Positions 8,695 through 17,018 of a stretch of 62,819 nucleotides of DNA are shown here, in pieces (the first letter of the stretch is position 1; each line of letters starts with the position of its first letter). The notes below the pieces were generated by a model, which saw only the letters and a program-made list of their open reading frames with translations, made no database searches and was not told where the DNA came from. Source of the stretch: RUG023 sp900315435 (GTDB lineage: Bacteria > Spirochaetota > Spirochaetia > Sphaerochaetales > Sphaerochaetaceae); the NCBI GenBank assembly GCA_902788205.1, contig CADAJJ010000028.1:1-62819 (forward strand), given 5' to 3'. A program made the translations under genes and the position numbers.

Positions 8695-9198
8695 ATGGAA
8701 GAAAAGGCGATTCTCTACACATCCAAGGCGGGGCATGCCAGACAGTATGCGAAGATGCTCGCGAGCAGGCTGGGGATTCCGGCCATCGAATTCGGGACCG
8801 AACATCTGGCCAAGGATGATCCGGTAGTCTTTATCGGTTGGATTCGGGCGGGGAATGTGGTCGGATTGGATGACGCGCTGTCCCGCTACCAGATCCGGGC
8901 GATTGGTGCGGTCGGCCTGCGTTACCAGAACCTGCAGCTGGTCGACAACCTTCAGGGCCGTTGCGGCGGGGCCAAGGTCTTGTATCTGCAGGGGGGATTC
9001 GAACCGAACAAGCTGAAGGGTTTGAACCGCCTCGTCATCAAGCTCGCCGCCAAGGCGATGGCGAGAAGCCTGAAGCGGAAGAACCCCAGGAACGCCGACG
9101 AGGAGGCGATGCTCGAGCTGCTCCAGAACGGGGGCAGCCGGGTCACCATGGATGCGCTGGATCCGATGGTGCACGCCTTGAAGGATTCCCAGGAATAA
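8695..9198 (+). CDS. Flavodoxin-domain protein
   Basis: A 167-residue protein with a flavodoxin-like start, KAILYTSKAGHARQYAKMLASRL, where the TSKAGHA loop corresponds to the FMN phosphate loop (T-x-T-G-x-T/S in flavodoxins). The rest fits the Flavodoxin_5 (HemG-like) pattern, with VVFIGWIRAGNVVGL as the second strand and turn and VLYLQGGFEP as the third. The basic C-terminal half (KAMARSLKRKNPR) is typical of membrane- or partner-associated members. It may be a small FMN electron carrier or a protoporphyrinogen-oxidase-like protein; no other haem gene is adjacent except the GluTR-like fusion at 11.5 kb. Confidence 0.7.
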   Translation: MEEKAILYTSKAGHARQYAKMLASRLGIPAIEFGTEHLAKDDPVVFIGWIRAGNVVGLDDALSRYQIRAIGAVGLRYQNLQLVDNLQGRCGGAKVLYLQGGFEPNKLKGLNRLVIKLAAKAMARSLKRKNPRNADEEAMLELLQNGGSRVTMDALDPMVHALKDSQE

Positions 9199-9221
9199 TC
9201 AAGGCGGACAGGAATAAGGAT

Positions 9222-9253
9222 GCATGAAGCCGGCCCGAGAGCCGGCTTCATGC
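9222..9253. terminator. Bidirectional hairpin between convergent genes
   Basis: A perfect 13-base inverted repeat, GCATGAAGCCGGC at 9222-9234 and its complement at 9241-9253, with a six-base loop. It lies between the flavodoxin gene (+) and galE (-) and probably stops transcription from both sides, although the T tract is short. Confidence 0.75.
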
Positions 9254-9272
9254 GTTTCCCCGGATTGCCTGG

Positions 9273-10286
9273 CTAGTTGGCATCGTACCCGTTCGGGTTC
9301 TGCTTCTGCCAGCGCCATCCGTCGCGGCACATGTCGACCAGTGTCTTCTCCGCCTTCCAGCCAAGGACTTTGGCGGCTTTGGTGCAGTCGGCGTAGCAGG
9401 TGGCGATGTCGCCAGGCCTGCGTGCGACGATCCGGTAGGGAATCCGGATGCCGGTGGCCTCTTCGAAGGCATGGACCATGTCGAGGACGGAGTAGCCGAC
9501 TCCGGTTCCGAGGTTGAAGATCTCGACTCCCTTGTGCTGGTACTTGCAGGCGGCGACGTGGCCTTTCGCCAGGTCGACGACGTGGATGTAGTCGCGCACG
9601 CCGGTGCCGTCATGGGTCGGATAGTCGTTGCCGAAAATGGAAAGCTGCTTCAGTTTTCCGACCGCCACCTGGCAGATGTAGGGCATCAGGTTGTTCGGAA
9701 TTCCGACAGGATCCTCGCCGATCAGGCCGCTTTCGTGGGCTCCGACCGGATTGAAGTAGCGCAGCAGGTCCACAGTCACTTCGGGATGGGCATGGTTGAA
9801 GTCCTGCAAGATCTGCTCGATCATGTACTTGGTCCAGCCATAGGGGTTGGTGCAACCGCCGGTGGGCATCGTCTCGGTGAAGGGAGCCGTGTTTGCCGAG
9901 CCGTAGACCGTGGCGCTGGAGGAGAAGACGACCTTGCCGACATGGTATTCCAGCATCAGGTCCAGCACGTTCAGCATGGAGTCCAGGTTGTTCCGGTAGT
10001 AGGCAAGCGGCTTCTGGACGGATTCCCCGACAGCCTTGTAGCCGGCGAAATGGATCACTGCGTCAAAGTGATTGGCCTGGAAGACCTTTCCCAACGCATC
10101 CTTGTCGCAGCAGTCGACCTGGTAGAAGGGGATATCCTTTCCCGCGATCTGGCGGATTCTGTCGACCGCCTCCATCTTGCTGTTGAAGAAGTTGTCGACG
10201 AGGACCGGCTCGAGCCCGGCTTTGGCCAGTTCGATGGCGGTATGGCTTGCGATATAGCCGGCGCCGCCTGTGAGTAGAATCTGCAT
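9273..10286 (-). CDS. galE: UDP-glucose 4-epimerase
   Basis: This cytoplasmic NAD-dependent epimerase interconverts UDP-glucose and UDP-galactose. Its 337 residues match the family length. The Rossmann motif is TGGAGYIASH (6-15), and the catalytic set is SSSATVYG (122-129) plus Tyr149-x3-Lys153. NPVGAHESGLIGEDP is the usual GalE substrate loop. I start at ATG 10286 (QILLTGGAGY); a longer frame upstream overlaps the divergent superoxide reductase gene and is not coding. GGAGG lies upstream of the ATG on the minus strand, with TAATAC as a possible -10. Confidence 0.95.
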   Translation of the reverse strand: MQILLTGGAGYIASHTAIELAKAGLEPVLVDNFFNSKMEAVDRIRQIAGKDIPFYQVDCCDKDALGKVFQANHFDAVIHFAGYKAVGESVQKPLAYYRNNLDSMLNVLDLMLEYHVGKVVFSSSATVYGSANTAPFTETMPTGGCTNPYGWTKYMIEQILQDFNHAHPEVTVDLLRYFNPVGAHESGLIGEDPVGIPNNLMPYICQVAVGKLKQLSIFGNDYPTHDGTGVRDYIHVVDLAKGHVAACKYQHKGVEIFNLGTGVGYSVLDMVHAFEEATGIRIPYRIVARRPGDIATCYADCTKAAKVLGWKAEKTLVDMCRDGWRWQKQNPNGYDAN

Positions 10287-10344
10287 GTGTTTCCTCCAGA
10301 CTCCTGTATTAACATGTTTTTCCTTCTTTCGGAAGTGCCACTGC

Positions 10345-10373
10345 TTGACCGTCCAGCGCAGGCAATCTATTGT
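10345..10373 (+). promoter_or_regulatory. Putative promoter of the superoxide reductase operon
   Basis: TTGACC at 10345-10350, 17 bases, TATTGT at 10368-10373. AAGGAG follows at 10379-10384, then ATG at 10393. The interval to galE is a compact divergent promoter region. Confidence 0.5.
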
Positions 10374-10392
10374 TAGCGAAGGAGTGTGCAGT

Positions 10393-10761
10393 ATGAAGTT
10401 CATGAAATGCAAGCACTGCGGCAATATTGTCGCTTTCGTCGATGAGAAGCAACCGAAAATCATCTGCTGTGGCGAGCCCATGCAGGAACTGGTACCCAAT
10501 ACCACCGACGCCGCGCAGGAAAAGCATGTTCCGGTCGTCAAGGTGGAGGGGACCCACGTCACCGTCACTGTCGGCTCTGTCGCCCACCCGATGGTGGAGG
10601 ACCACTGGATTGAATGGATCGTGCTGGAGACCAAGACCGGCAACCAGAGAAAGGTGCTGCAGCCTGGTCAGGAACCGAAGGCTGAGTTCGAGATGGTGGA
10701 GGGCGACAGCGTCGTCGCTGCCCTGGCCTACTGCAACAAGCACGGACTCTGGCAGGCGTGA
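10393..10761 (+). CDS. dfx: Superoxide reductase, two-iron type (desulfoferrodoxin)
   Basis: This cytosolic enzyme reduces superoxide to peroxide without making oxygen, as in many anaerobes. The 122 residues contain a complete N-terminal FeS4 centre (Cys6, Cys9, Cys25, Cys26) and the full catalytic iron ligand set: His45 in EKHVPV, His65 and His71 in AHPMVEDHW, and Cys114-x2-His117 in AYCNKHG. Lys44 next to His45 is the usual substrate-steering residue. Having all four desulforedoxin cysteines differs from the Treponema pallidum enzyme, which lacks that centre. The glycosylase gene overlaps its stop. Confidence 0.95.
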   Translation: MKFMKCKHCGNIVAFVDEKQPKIICCGEPMQELVPNTTDAAQEKHVPVVKVEGTHVTVTVGSVAHPMVEDHWIEWIVLETKTGNQRKVLQPGQEPKAEFEMVEGDSVVAALAYCNKHGLWQA

Positions 10762-11492
10762 TCGATCTGGAAGGAACGCTTCTCGGGGGTCAGTGCTTCG
10801 GGTGGCGCAGGACGGAGCGGGGGTTCCAATCCGTCCTTGGCGGCCACCTGGTGACGATCCGGGACGAGCGCGACATCCATGCGCAGGGACTGGACCAGTA
10901 CTTTGACATGGACGGTCCCTATGAGGAGGCAAGGGAATACCTTGCCTCTCTTTGTGCGCCCATGCGCAAGGCTGTAGAGCTGGAAAGCGGCATCCACATC
11001 CTTCGGCAGGACCCTTGGGAAGCGACCGTCAGCTTCCTGATGAGCCAGAACAACAACATCAAGCGCATCCGGTCCATGTACCGGGCCCTGTCCGACCGCT
11101 ACGGAAGCGAGGTGGAGGAGGGATGGCACGCCTTCCCCTCCCAGGAGCAACTACGGCAGGCGACCGAAGAGGAGCTTCGCGAGCTCCATTTCGGATACCG
11201 TGCCCCCTATATCGTCGCGATGGCGAGGAACTTCCAGCCGGTTGACAGCGCCTTGTCCACCGGACAAGCCCGCAAGATGCTGACGGGGCAGTTGGGCATC
11301 GGCCCCAAGGTCGCCGACTGCATCCTGCTTTTCGGTTACCATCGGATGGACACCTTCCCGATGGATACCTGGATGAAGAAGGTGATGGGAACGTACTTCT
11401 CCGGCAAGGACGGCTCCTACTTCGCGCCCTATCAGGCGCTCGCCCAGCAGTATCTCTTCCAGGCGGCACAGAGCGGGAGGCTTCCATGCTGA
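10758..11492 (+). CDS. 8-oxoguanine DNA glycosylase (OGG1 family)
   Basis: A 244-residue base-excision repair enzyme of the HhH-GPD superfamily. The N-terminus has TLLGGQCFGWRR, the OGG_N motif, and SFLMSQNNNIKRI matches the family's QxNNxxRI helix. The helix-hairpin-helix ends in GIGPKVADC with catalytic Lys184, and the activating aspartate is Asp203 in FPMDTW. The start is GTG at 10758, overlapping the superoxide reductase stop (GTGA), so peroxide and oxidised-base repair functions are coupled in one transcript. Its stop overlaps the next gene. Confidence 0.88.
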   Translation: MIDLEGTLLGGQCFGWRRTERGFQSVLGGHLVTIRDERDIHAQGLDQYFDMDGPYEEAREYLASLCAPMRKAVELESGIHILRQDPWEATVSFLMSQNNNIKRIRSMYRALSDRYGSEVEEGWHAFPSQEQLRQATEEELRELHFGYRAPYIVAMARNFQPVDSALSTGQARKMLTGQLGIGPKVADCILLFGYHRMDTFPMDTWMKKVMGTYFSGKDGSYFAPYQALAQQYLFQAAQSGRLPC

Positions 11493-13192
11493 ACGTCTAT
11501 GGGATCGCTTTCTTTCAGGCTGAAGGGCAAAAGCGGGGGATTTTCCATTTTGAGGAGCGGCAACTTGTCGATGCCATGGTCCGTCTGAAACGGGAGAGCC
11601 GGGCGGATGGGGTGGTGGTGCTCGCCACCTGCGACCGGCTTGAGGTCTGGAGCGAAGGGGCGAAAGGGGACCTGTACGAACCGATGTGCCGGGCTCTCGG
11701 CATCCCGGTGCTTGCCTGGAAGCGGTATGCGTATGCGCATACAGATGCCGATGCGGTCGATTACCTGTTTTCTCTTGCCTGCGGCCTCTTTTCTCCCCTG
11801 TTCGGGGAGGATACCATCATCAGCCAGATTGAGGGGGCCTCGCGGCTGAGCCGCCAGGCAGGGTGCGCGACGCCGGTGATGCAGCGCCTGCTGCAGAGCG
11901 CGGTAAGTGCGGCGAAGAAGGTCCATGACCGCCTCAATCTGGAAATCCCCGAGGAGACCCTTCCTCCGGCAATCGAACGGCATGTCCAGGACGTCTGTCC
12001 GAAGAAGATGCTGGTCGTCGGCTCTTCCGCCACTGCCCGGATGGTCGCCAGCTACTTCCACGGTCATGGCTGGCAGGTGGCCATGACCCTTCGCGACCAA
12101 CGCAAGACCGAGCTGGTTCCTCCAGGTGTCCAGGCGGTCGGCTACGACGAGCGTTGCGGGATCCTCGGACACTATCCTGTCATCGTCTCCGCCACCAAGG
12201 GGTTGGGCTATGCCCTGGATGGGGACGCCCCCGTCACCCGGGACCAGATGGTCTTCGATCTCGCTAGTCCCCGTGACGTCGATCCCGCACTTGCCAGCCG
12301 ATGCCGGCTCGTCGGTGATGATGCGCTGGTCTACGAGCGCCGCAATCGGCAGAAGGCGGTTGCGGAAAGCCGTGGCCTGATTGAAGCCAAGAAGGCGGAG
12401 TACTATGCCTGGAAGCGGCGTGAGGCTGACCATGACACGCTGAAGGCCCTTGCGGAGCGCGCAGCCCAAGACCTGCTCTACCGCATGCACGGTCCGCTGG
12501 GCTCGCTGGGACTCGATGAGGGACGGATCGCCTCGTTCCGCGGACAATTGGCGGATCTCGCCTTCAAGAGCTTTGTCCATGGGCTCTACCGGCAGGGCCT
12601 CGGGCAGGTGGTGGACCTGACCCGGAAACTGGAGAATGCGCCCGCGCTCTATCCGTGCGACCCCGCTGTCAGGCTCATCCCGTATCTGGCTGTCGGAAAG
12701 GACGGCTGCAACCTGACCAAGCTGGAAATGGGCAGTCATGCAGGTACCCACCTCGACGCTCCCCGGCATCTGTTTCCCGATGGCATGAGTCTGGACCAGT
12801 ATCCCCCGCAGCGCTTCCAGGGCGAGGCGGTTGTCCTTCGGTTGGACGGGCATCTCGAGATTCCTGACAGGGTTGCCATGGTGCTCTTCGCTACCGGATG
12901 GGGGCCGAAGTGGGGGACTGCCGCCTACCGGAGCGGCTATCCGACCCTGACGGGCGAGCAAATGGAAATCTTGGTGGAAAAAGGAATCCAAATGGTCGGA
13001 TTTGATTGCCCAAGCCCGGATGTGTTGGATGAACTACCCAACCATAAATTCCTTCTTAGGAACGATATTTTAATTCTTGAGAATGTTGCCGATGTGACCG
13101 GCCTTGTGGGAAAACGGCTGAAGCTGACCGTTTCTCCCCTGCTTTTCAGCCAGAGCGATGGCGCTCCGGCCCGGGTTTTCGCCTGTTTTTGA
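11486..13192 (+). CDS. Fusion: glutamyl-tRNA reductase-like domain plus cyclase (kynurenine-formamidase-like) domain
   Basis: This 568-residue open frame joins two families. Residues 1 to about 345 resemble glutamyl-tRNA reductase (HemA): TCDRLEVW holds the equivalent of the catalytic Cys (Cys49), FGEDTIISQI (106-115) is the GED motif, LVVGSSATARMVASYF (176-191) is the NADPH fold, and a long helical segment follows as in the dimerisation arm. From about 373, VVDLTRKLENAPALYPCDP begins a cyclase-family (PF04199) domain with the metal motif HAGTHLDAPRH (418-428) and FATGWGPKWG. No stop or frameshift separates the parts. The reductase could supply aminolaevulinate for cobalamin or sirohaem. A role for a hydrolase linked to it is not known to me. 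Confidence 0.8.
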   Translation: MLNVYGIAFFQAEGQKRGIFHFEERQLVDAMVRLKRESRADGVVVLATCDRLEVWSEGAKGDLYEPMCRALGIPVLAWKRYAYAHTDADAVDYLFSLACGLFSPLFGEDTIISQIEGASRLSRQAGCATPVMQRLLQSAVSAAKKVHDRLNLEIPEETLPPAIERHVQDVCPKKMLVVGSSATARMVASYFHGHGWQVAMTLRDQRKTELVPPGVQAVGYDERCGILGHYPVIVSATKGLGYALDGDAPVTRDQMVFDLASPRDVDPALASRCRLVGDDALVYERRNRQKAVAESRGLIEAKKAEYYAWKRREADHDTLKALAERAAQDLLYRMHGPLGSLGLDEGRIASFRGQLADLAFKSFVHGLYRQGLGQVVDLTRKLENAPALYPCDPAVRLIPYLAVGKDGCNLTKLEMGSHAGTHLDAPRHLFPDGMSLDQYPPQRFQGEAVVLRLDGHLEIPDRVAMVLFATGWGPKWGTAAYRSGYPTLTGEQMEILVEKGIQMVGFDCPSPDVLDELPNHKFLLRNDILILENVADVTGLVGKRLKLTVSPLLFSQSDGAPARVFACF

Positions 13193-13236
13193 TGGAAAAA
13201 GTCAAAAAGAAATGGTTCTGGGAAAAAGCGCTGTGA

Positions 13237-13242
13237 TATAAT
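13237..13242 (+). promoter_or_regulatory. Perfect -10 box before the cytidylate-kinase-like gene
   Basis: TATAAT with an upstream TGTGA context (extended -10-like), 22 bases before the ATG at 13264. No convincing -35 was seen. AGAGGA at 13250-13255 is the Shine-Dalgarno. Confidence 0.5.
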
Positions 13243-13263
13243 TTGGGCAGAGAGGAACAAACG

Positions 13264-13914
13264 ATGAGTGAAGGAACCGTTTACACGATTGGTAGACAAT
13301 ATGGAAGTGGCGGACGCTATGTCGGCCGCAAGCTTGCCGACAAGCTTGGCATTCCATTCTATGACAAGGAGCTCGTCGCCATGGCAGCCAAGGAAAGCGG
13401 CTTGAGTGAGGCCTTGTTCCAGAATGCGGACGAGAAGGCTTCCAGCAGCCTGTTCTACTCGCTGGCGGTGGGCAGCTATCCGCTCTCCGGCGGTGCGGCC
13501 TTCGGCGCCACGGAGATGCCGCTGAACGACCAGCTTTTCCTGATTGTCAGCCAGACCATCAAGAAACTTGCCGACGAGGGAAGCTGCGTGATTATCGGAC
13601 GTTGCGCGGACTATATCCTGCGCGAGAGGAAGAATATGATGTCGGTCTTCATCCATGCCCCGATCGAGGCGCGGGTGGAACGTGCGGTCAAGTACTACAA
13701 GCTTGAGGGCGGCAAGGCGGCGGAGATCTGCCTTCGCAACGACAAGAAACGCGCCAACTTCTACAACTACTACAGCGACAAGAAGTGGGGCATGTGCCGC
13801 ACCTATGATCTTTCCTTGGATAGTTCCAAGCTGGGAATCGACGGGTGTGTCGACCAGATCATCGGCTTTGAGAAGGCCTGGAAAGGATACCTTGAGAAGG
13901 GACCGTCCGACTAA
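13264..13914 (+). CDS. Cytidylate kinase-like family protein
   Basis: A 216-residue P-loop kinase of the cytidylate kinase-like group (PF13189). TIGRQYGSGGRYVGRKLAD near the N-terminus is the P-loop in the form typical for the group (R-x-x-G-S-G-G), followed by GIPFYDKELV. CVIIGRCADYIL is the second conserved strand, and NDKKRANFYNYYSDKKWG is the lid region. True CMP kinases are somewhat different in their CMP-binding insert, so the substrate is uncertain. ATG at 13264 is preferred over an upstream TTG because of SD spacing. A terminator follows directly. Confidence 0.82.
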   Translation: MSEGTVYTIGRQYGSGGRYVGRKLADKLGIPFYDKELVAMAAKESGLSEALFQNADEKASSSLFYSLAVGSYPLSGGAAFGATEMPLNDQLFLIVSQTIKKLADEGSCVIIGRCADYILRERKNMMSVFIHAPIEARVERAVKYYKLEGGKAAEICLRNDKKRANFYNYYSDKKWGMCRTYDLSLDSSKLGIDGCVDQIIGFEKAWKGYLEKGPSD

Positions 13915-13929
13915 GGACGGTGCCCGATG

Positions 13930-13961
13930 CGGAGGTCGTGGCGGCACGGCCTCCGTTTTTT
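13930..13961 (+). terminator. Rho-independent terminator
   Basis: An 11-base stem, CGGAGGTCGTG at 13930-13940 with CACGGCCTCCG at 13945-13955 (one G-U pair), a four-base loop and six T at 13956-13961. It separates the kinase-like gene from the glycoside hydrolase and argues against an earlier start for the latter. Confidence 0.85.
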
Positions 13962-13976
13962 GTAGTTGGAGGCACG

Positions 13977-15428
13977 ATGGCCTATCAATGGGAAATGGTG
14001 GAACTGGCCTTCACGGGAACGACCGAGCCGTGGGTTGTCTTTACCTCGGACACGGAAGAGAAACGGGTCCGTGGCTTTTGGGACGGGGGTTCCTCGTATC
14101 GTGTCCGCTTTCTTCCCATGCGCTCCGGCCGCTATGCCTGGAGACGGGAAGGGACGGACGAGAGGGGAAGGTTCGAGGCCATGCCCGCGCGGAGCCATGG
14201 CCCGGTGGGGGTGCGGGACCAGTATTGGTTCCAGTATGCCGACGGTTCCCCCTACCAGGAAATAGGGACGACCTGTTACGTCTGGGAGCTTCAGGACGAC
14301 AGGACAATCAGCCAGACGCTGGAGAGCCTGGAAAGAAGCCCCTTCAACAAGGTCCGTTTCTGCCTGTTGCCCAAACACTACCATTACAACTACCAGGATC
14401 CGCGGATGTTTCCCTTTCCGGGGACGCCGGTCGACGCCAGAAGCCTGAACCAGGAGACCTACGGGCAGTACGGGCCCGAAAGTGAAGGGAACCATTGGGA
14501 TTTTTCCAGGGTCGACCCCGCCTACTGGCGCCATGTCGACCACTGCGTCGAGAGGCTTGGTGAGCTTGGCATCCAGGCAGACCTGATCCTCTTCCATCCC
14601 TACGACCGGTGGGGCTTCTCTCGGATGGGAAGGGAATACGATGACGCCTACACGCGCTACGTCGTCTCCCGCTACGCCGCCTATCCCCACGTCTGGTGGT
14701 CGCTGGCCAACGAATGGGACCTCTGCCGGTACAAGGACGTGGAGGATTGGAACCGGCTGGGCCGTCTGGTGCGTGACGAGGATCCCTACGGACACCTGCG
14801 CTCGATCCACAACTGGCACACTCCCTTCGACCCGCATGCCGACTGGATCACCCATGCGTCGGTCCAGAGGTGGAGCCAATACGACCACGCGCAGAAGACG
14901 AGGGAACTGAGGGCCAGCTATCAGAAGCCGGTGGTGATGGACGAGGTGGGCTACGAGGGGAACTTGATGCAGTTCTGGGGGTCGCTCCCCGCGAGCGAGA
15001 TGGTCAACCAGTTCTGGCTGGCGACAGTTCGGGGCGGCTATTGCGGCCACAGCGAGACCTTCGAGGGAGAGCGGATCTGGTGGTCCCATGGAGGGGTTCT
15101 GAAAGGAGAAAGTTACAAGCGGCTTTTCTTTCTGAAGCAGTTTCTGGAGCATGTGCCCGGTGGCGAGCTGGAGCCTGCCCGTATCTCCCCGTGGGGGGAC
15201 AACTCCGCCCGGGCGGCGAAATTTCCCGATTCGTTTCTCGTGCTGTACGCTGATTTCCACACGCTCGGCAGCTTCCACTACCGGTTCCCCGGGCAGGAGC
15301 AGTGGCGCGTCACCCAGAAGGATGTGTGGGAGATGACATCCAAGGACCTGGGGGTCCACAGCGGCTGGTTCCACATCCGGCTCGAGGGAAAACCCTGGCA
15401 GCTCTTCGTGTTGGAGAGGCTCGCATGA
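13977..15428 (+). CDS. Apiosidase-like glycoside hydrolase (DUF5060/DUF4038/DUF5605 type)
   Basis: This 483-residue protein has no signal peptide. Residues 1-80 form a DUF5060-like beta domain (WEMVELAFTG, GFWDGGSSYRVRFLP). A TIM-barrel of the DUF4038/apiosidase-like group follows, with RSPFNKVRFCLLPKHYHYN, LILFHPYDRWGF and WWSLANEWDLCR, where Glu in ANEWD is the likely acid/base. VVMDEVGYEGN holds the likely nucleophile. The C-terminal part matches DUF5605. The start at 13977 has GGAGG at 13968-13972 and lies beyond the terminator. It shares ATGA with the esterase gene, so the pair probably acts on one plant glycan, perhaps a pectic or acylated side chain. Confidence 0.82.
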   Translation: MAYQWEMVELAFTGTTEPWVVFTSDTEEKRVRGFWDGGSSYRVRFLPMRSGRYAWRREGTDERGRFEAMPARSHGPVGVRDQYWFQYADGSPYQEIGTTCYVWELQDDRTISQTLESLERSPFNKVRFCLLPKHYHYNYQDPRMFPFPGTPVDARSLNQETYGQYGPESEGNHWDFSRVDPAYWRHVDHCVERLGELGIQADLILFHPYDRWGFSRMGREYDDAYTRYVVSRYAAYPHVWWSLANEWDLCRYKDVEDWNRLGRLVRDEDPYGHLRSIHNWHTPFDPHADWITHASVQRWSQYDHAQKTRELRASYQKPVVMDEVGYEGNLMQFWGSLPASEMVNQFWLATVRGGYCGHSETFEGERIWWSHGGVLKGESYKRLFFLKQFLEHVPGGELEPARISPWGDNSARAAKFPDSFLVLYADFHTLGSFHYRFPGQEQWRVTQKDVWEMTSKDLGVHSGWFHIRLEGKPWQLFVLERLA

Positions 15429-16048
15429 GACGGCTCCTCTGTTATGGCGATTCCAACACCTATGGGGTGGATCCCGACACGGGGCTCCGGTTTGACGAGT
15501 CCCGTCGATGGCCCTGCATGCTGGCACACGGACTCGGTCCCGGCTGGCATGTCACGGAAGAGGGGCTCTGCGGACGCAACAGCGGTCTGGACGACCCGTC
15601 CAGCCCGATCCGCAACGGGCGGACCTTCCTGCCTGTCGTCCTTTCCAGCCATCGGCCATTGGACTGGGTGGTGCTGATGCTGGGGTCCAACGACTTCAAA
15701 AGCTGTTTCCATCAGAGCGCGGATGCGGTCGTCGGACGGGTGGTAGGGCTTGCCAGAGAGATCTCGGCATTCGACTATGGCCCCTATCCGGCACCCCAGG
15801 TGCTGGTGGTCGCGCCCATCCGGATGGACCATGCAGCCCTGGCGTCTGGAAAATTCGACGAGGAGAGCCTCAGGGAAAGTGCCCGTTTCCCGGAATTGCT
15901 CCGGATCCGATGCAGGGACACGGGTTTTCCCTTTCTGGACGCATCCCGGATAGCCAAGGCGGGAAGTGACGGACAGCACCTGGATGCGCGCAGCCATAGC
16001 CTTCTTGCCGAAGGACTTCTCCAGTTCCTGGATACTGCCGCTTCCTGA
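15425..16048 (+). CDS. SGNH/GDSL hydrolase (aryl-esterase/MsAcT-like)
   Basis: A 207-residue esterase. The nucleophile block is CYGDSNTYG at the N-terminus, and the Gly block lies in the EEGLCGRNSGLDDP region. VVLMLGSNDFK supplies the Asn block and GQHLDARSH the Asp-His pair near the C-terminus. The pattern closely follows the MsAcT-type arylesterases, which deacylate sugars or small esters. No signal peptide is present, so it acts in the cytoplasm on imported substrate. The ATGA overlap with the glycoside hydrolase suggests it removes acyl groups from the same substrate. Confidence 0.85.
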   Translation: MRRLLCYGDSNTYGVDPDTGLRFDESRRWPCMLAHGLGPGWHVTEEGLCGRNSGLDDPSSPIRNGRTFLPVVLSSHRPLDWVVLMLGSNDFKSCFHQSADAVVGRVVGLAREISAFDYGPYPAPQVLVVAPIRMDHAALASGKFDEESLRESARFPELLRIRCRDTGFPFLDASRIAKAGSDGQHLDARSHSLLAEGLLQFLDTAAS

Positions 16049-16457
16049 TATACGGGGAACTGGTGTCAACTCTATCGCTTCAAGAGCATTTTATTCAGAC
16101 CCAGTATGAAAGAAACCAGCCATGATTCCGGAATCGGACGGCAGAGAGGCGAGTTCTCCGCAGGGAAACATACAGGAAAGGTCCTTGCGGTATTTTTTTC
16201 TGTAAGTATCTTCCCAAACAAAAGGAATGTGATTTGATAAATACTGTGGGGTGAAACGATGTTCTTGTACGAAAACAGCTTTCCATACGGGTATGGTTTC
16301 TTGCGTTACGTCGAAAAAACGCAAGAAGGCAAGAACATATGTCAAAAATATTCCTGTTTGTCGCTCGCTCCACGCGGATGCACTTGTCAAGGACATCCGA
16401 TTTTGCGTTATTGAAACGGGAAACGGGATGCATCCATCGGTTCCTTGGAGTGGTGGG
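16049..16457. promoter_or_regulatory. AT-richer control region before the secreted-protein cassette
   Basis: This 409-base gap has no convincing gene. It holds two adjacent dyads: CCATAC-GG-GTATGG at 16283-16296 and TTCTTGCGTT at 16298-16307 with its complement AACGCAAGAA at 16318-16327 (ten-base loop). Neither is followed by a T tract, so they look like operators or a leader structure rather than a terminator. Base composition is distinctly lower in GC than both neighbours. Confidence 0.45.
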
Positions 16458-17018
16458 ATGAAAGGTATTTCGGATACCAGGTTGCGGCTCGTGGCGCTCA
16501 TGGCGGCGGTCATGGTCTTGGCGCCTGCCGTTTCCTTCGCCGCCATTTCCAACGTGTTCTATTTCAACGTGGAAGTCGCCGATACGTTCTCCGTCGAGGA
16601 ACTGGACACCCATCCGGCGACCATCAGTTACTCCGCTGACTCGGAGACCAACAAGGTCGTCGCCGTGATTTCCGGAGTGAGCGATTCCTCTGCGGCCGAT
16701 TTCGCGGCGTTGAAGTCCACTCCGGGCACCGCGACAAAGAAGACGTTCACGGTCTCCCCCGAGCATGGCGTGCTGGTTGGCGAGCATGATGCCAGCCACA
16801 CCATACCTTATGTGCTTTCGTACAAGAAGGACGGAAGCTCGATCTACAACACGATCAGCGCGAGCGGCACCTCCTTCCACTGGACTCCGACTGCCAGCCA
16901 GGTGGGGAAGTCCAACCAGATTTGTGTGTTCGCGGTATCGATCGAGCCGACGGCGCTTGGTGGCGCCGCGGGGGATACCTACTCGGATGTGATATGCGTG
17001 GAGATGGCGGTGGAATGA
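16458..17018 (+). CDS. Secreted beta-rich protein 1 of a four-gene cassette
   Basis: I do not recognise a named family. The 186-residue product starts with a clear signal peptide (KGISDTRLRLVALMAAVMVL, then cleavage near SFAA-IS). The mature part is rich in Ser, Thr, Val and Asp and looks like alternating beta strands: KTFTVSPEHGVL, IPYVLSYKKDG, and a final TYSDVICVEMAVE, which resembles the closing strand (G-x-Y-x-x-x-I-x-V) of spore-coat-U/fimbrial beta-sandwiches. ATG at 16458 follows GGAG at 16447-16450; longer upstream extensions lack a Shine-Dalgarno. It overlaps gene 2 by ATGA. Confidence 0.7.
   Translation: MKGISDTRLRLVALMAAVMVLAPAVSFAAISNVFYFNVEVADTFSVEELDTHPATISYSADSETNKVVAVISGVSDSSAADFAALKSTPGTATKKTFTVSPEHGVLVGEHDASHTIPYVLSYKKDGSSIYNTISASGTSFHWTPTASQVGKSNQICVFAVSIEPTALGGAAGDTYSDVICVEMAVE

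Noticed and set aside
16251..16457. N-terminal extension of secreted protein 1 to an upstream ATG
   Set aside because: The extension would put a Cys/Lys-rich segment before a perfect signal peptide, and the start at 16458 has the better Shine-Dalgarno.
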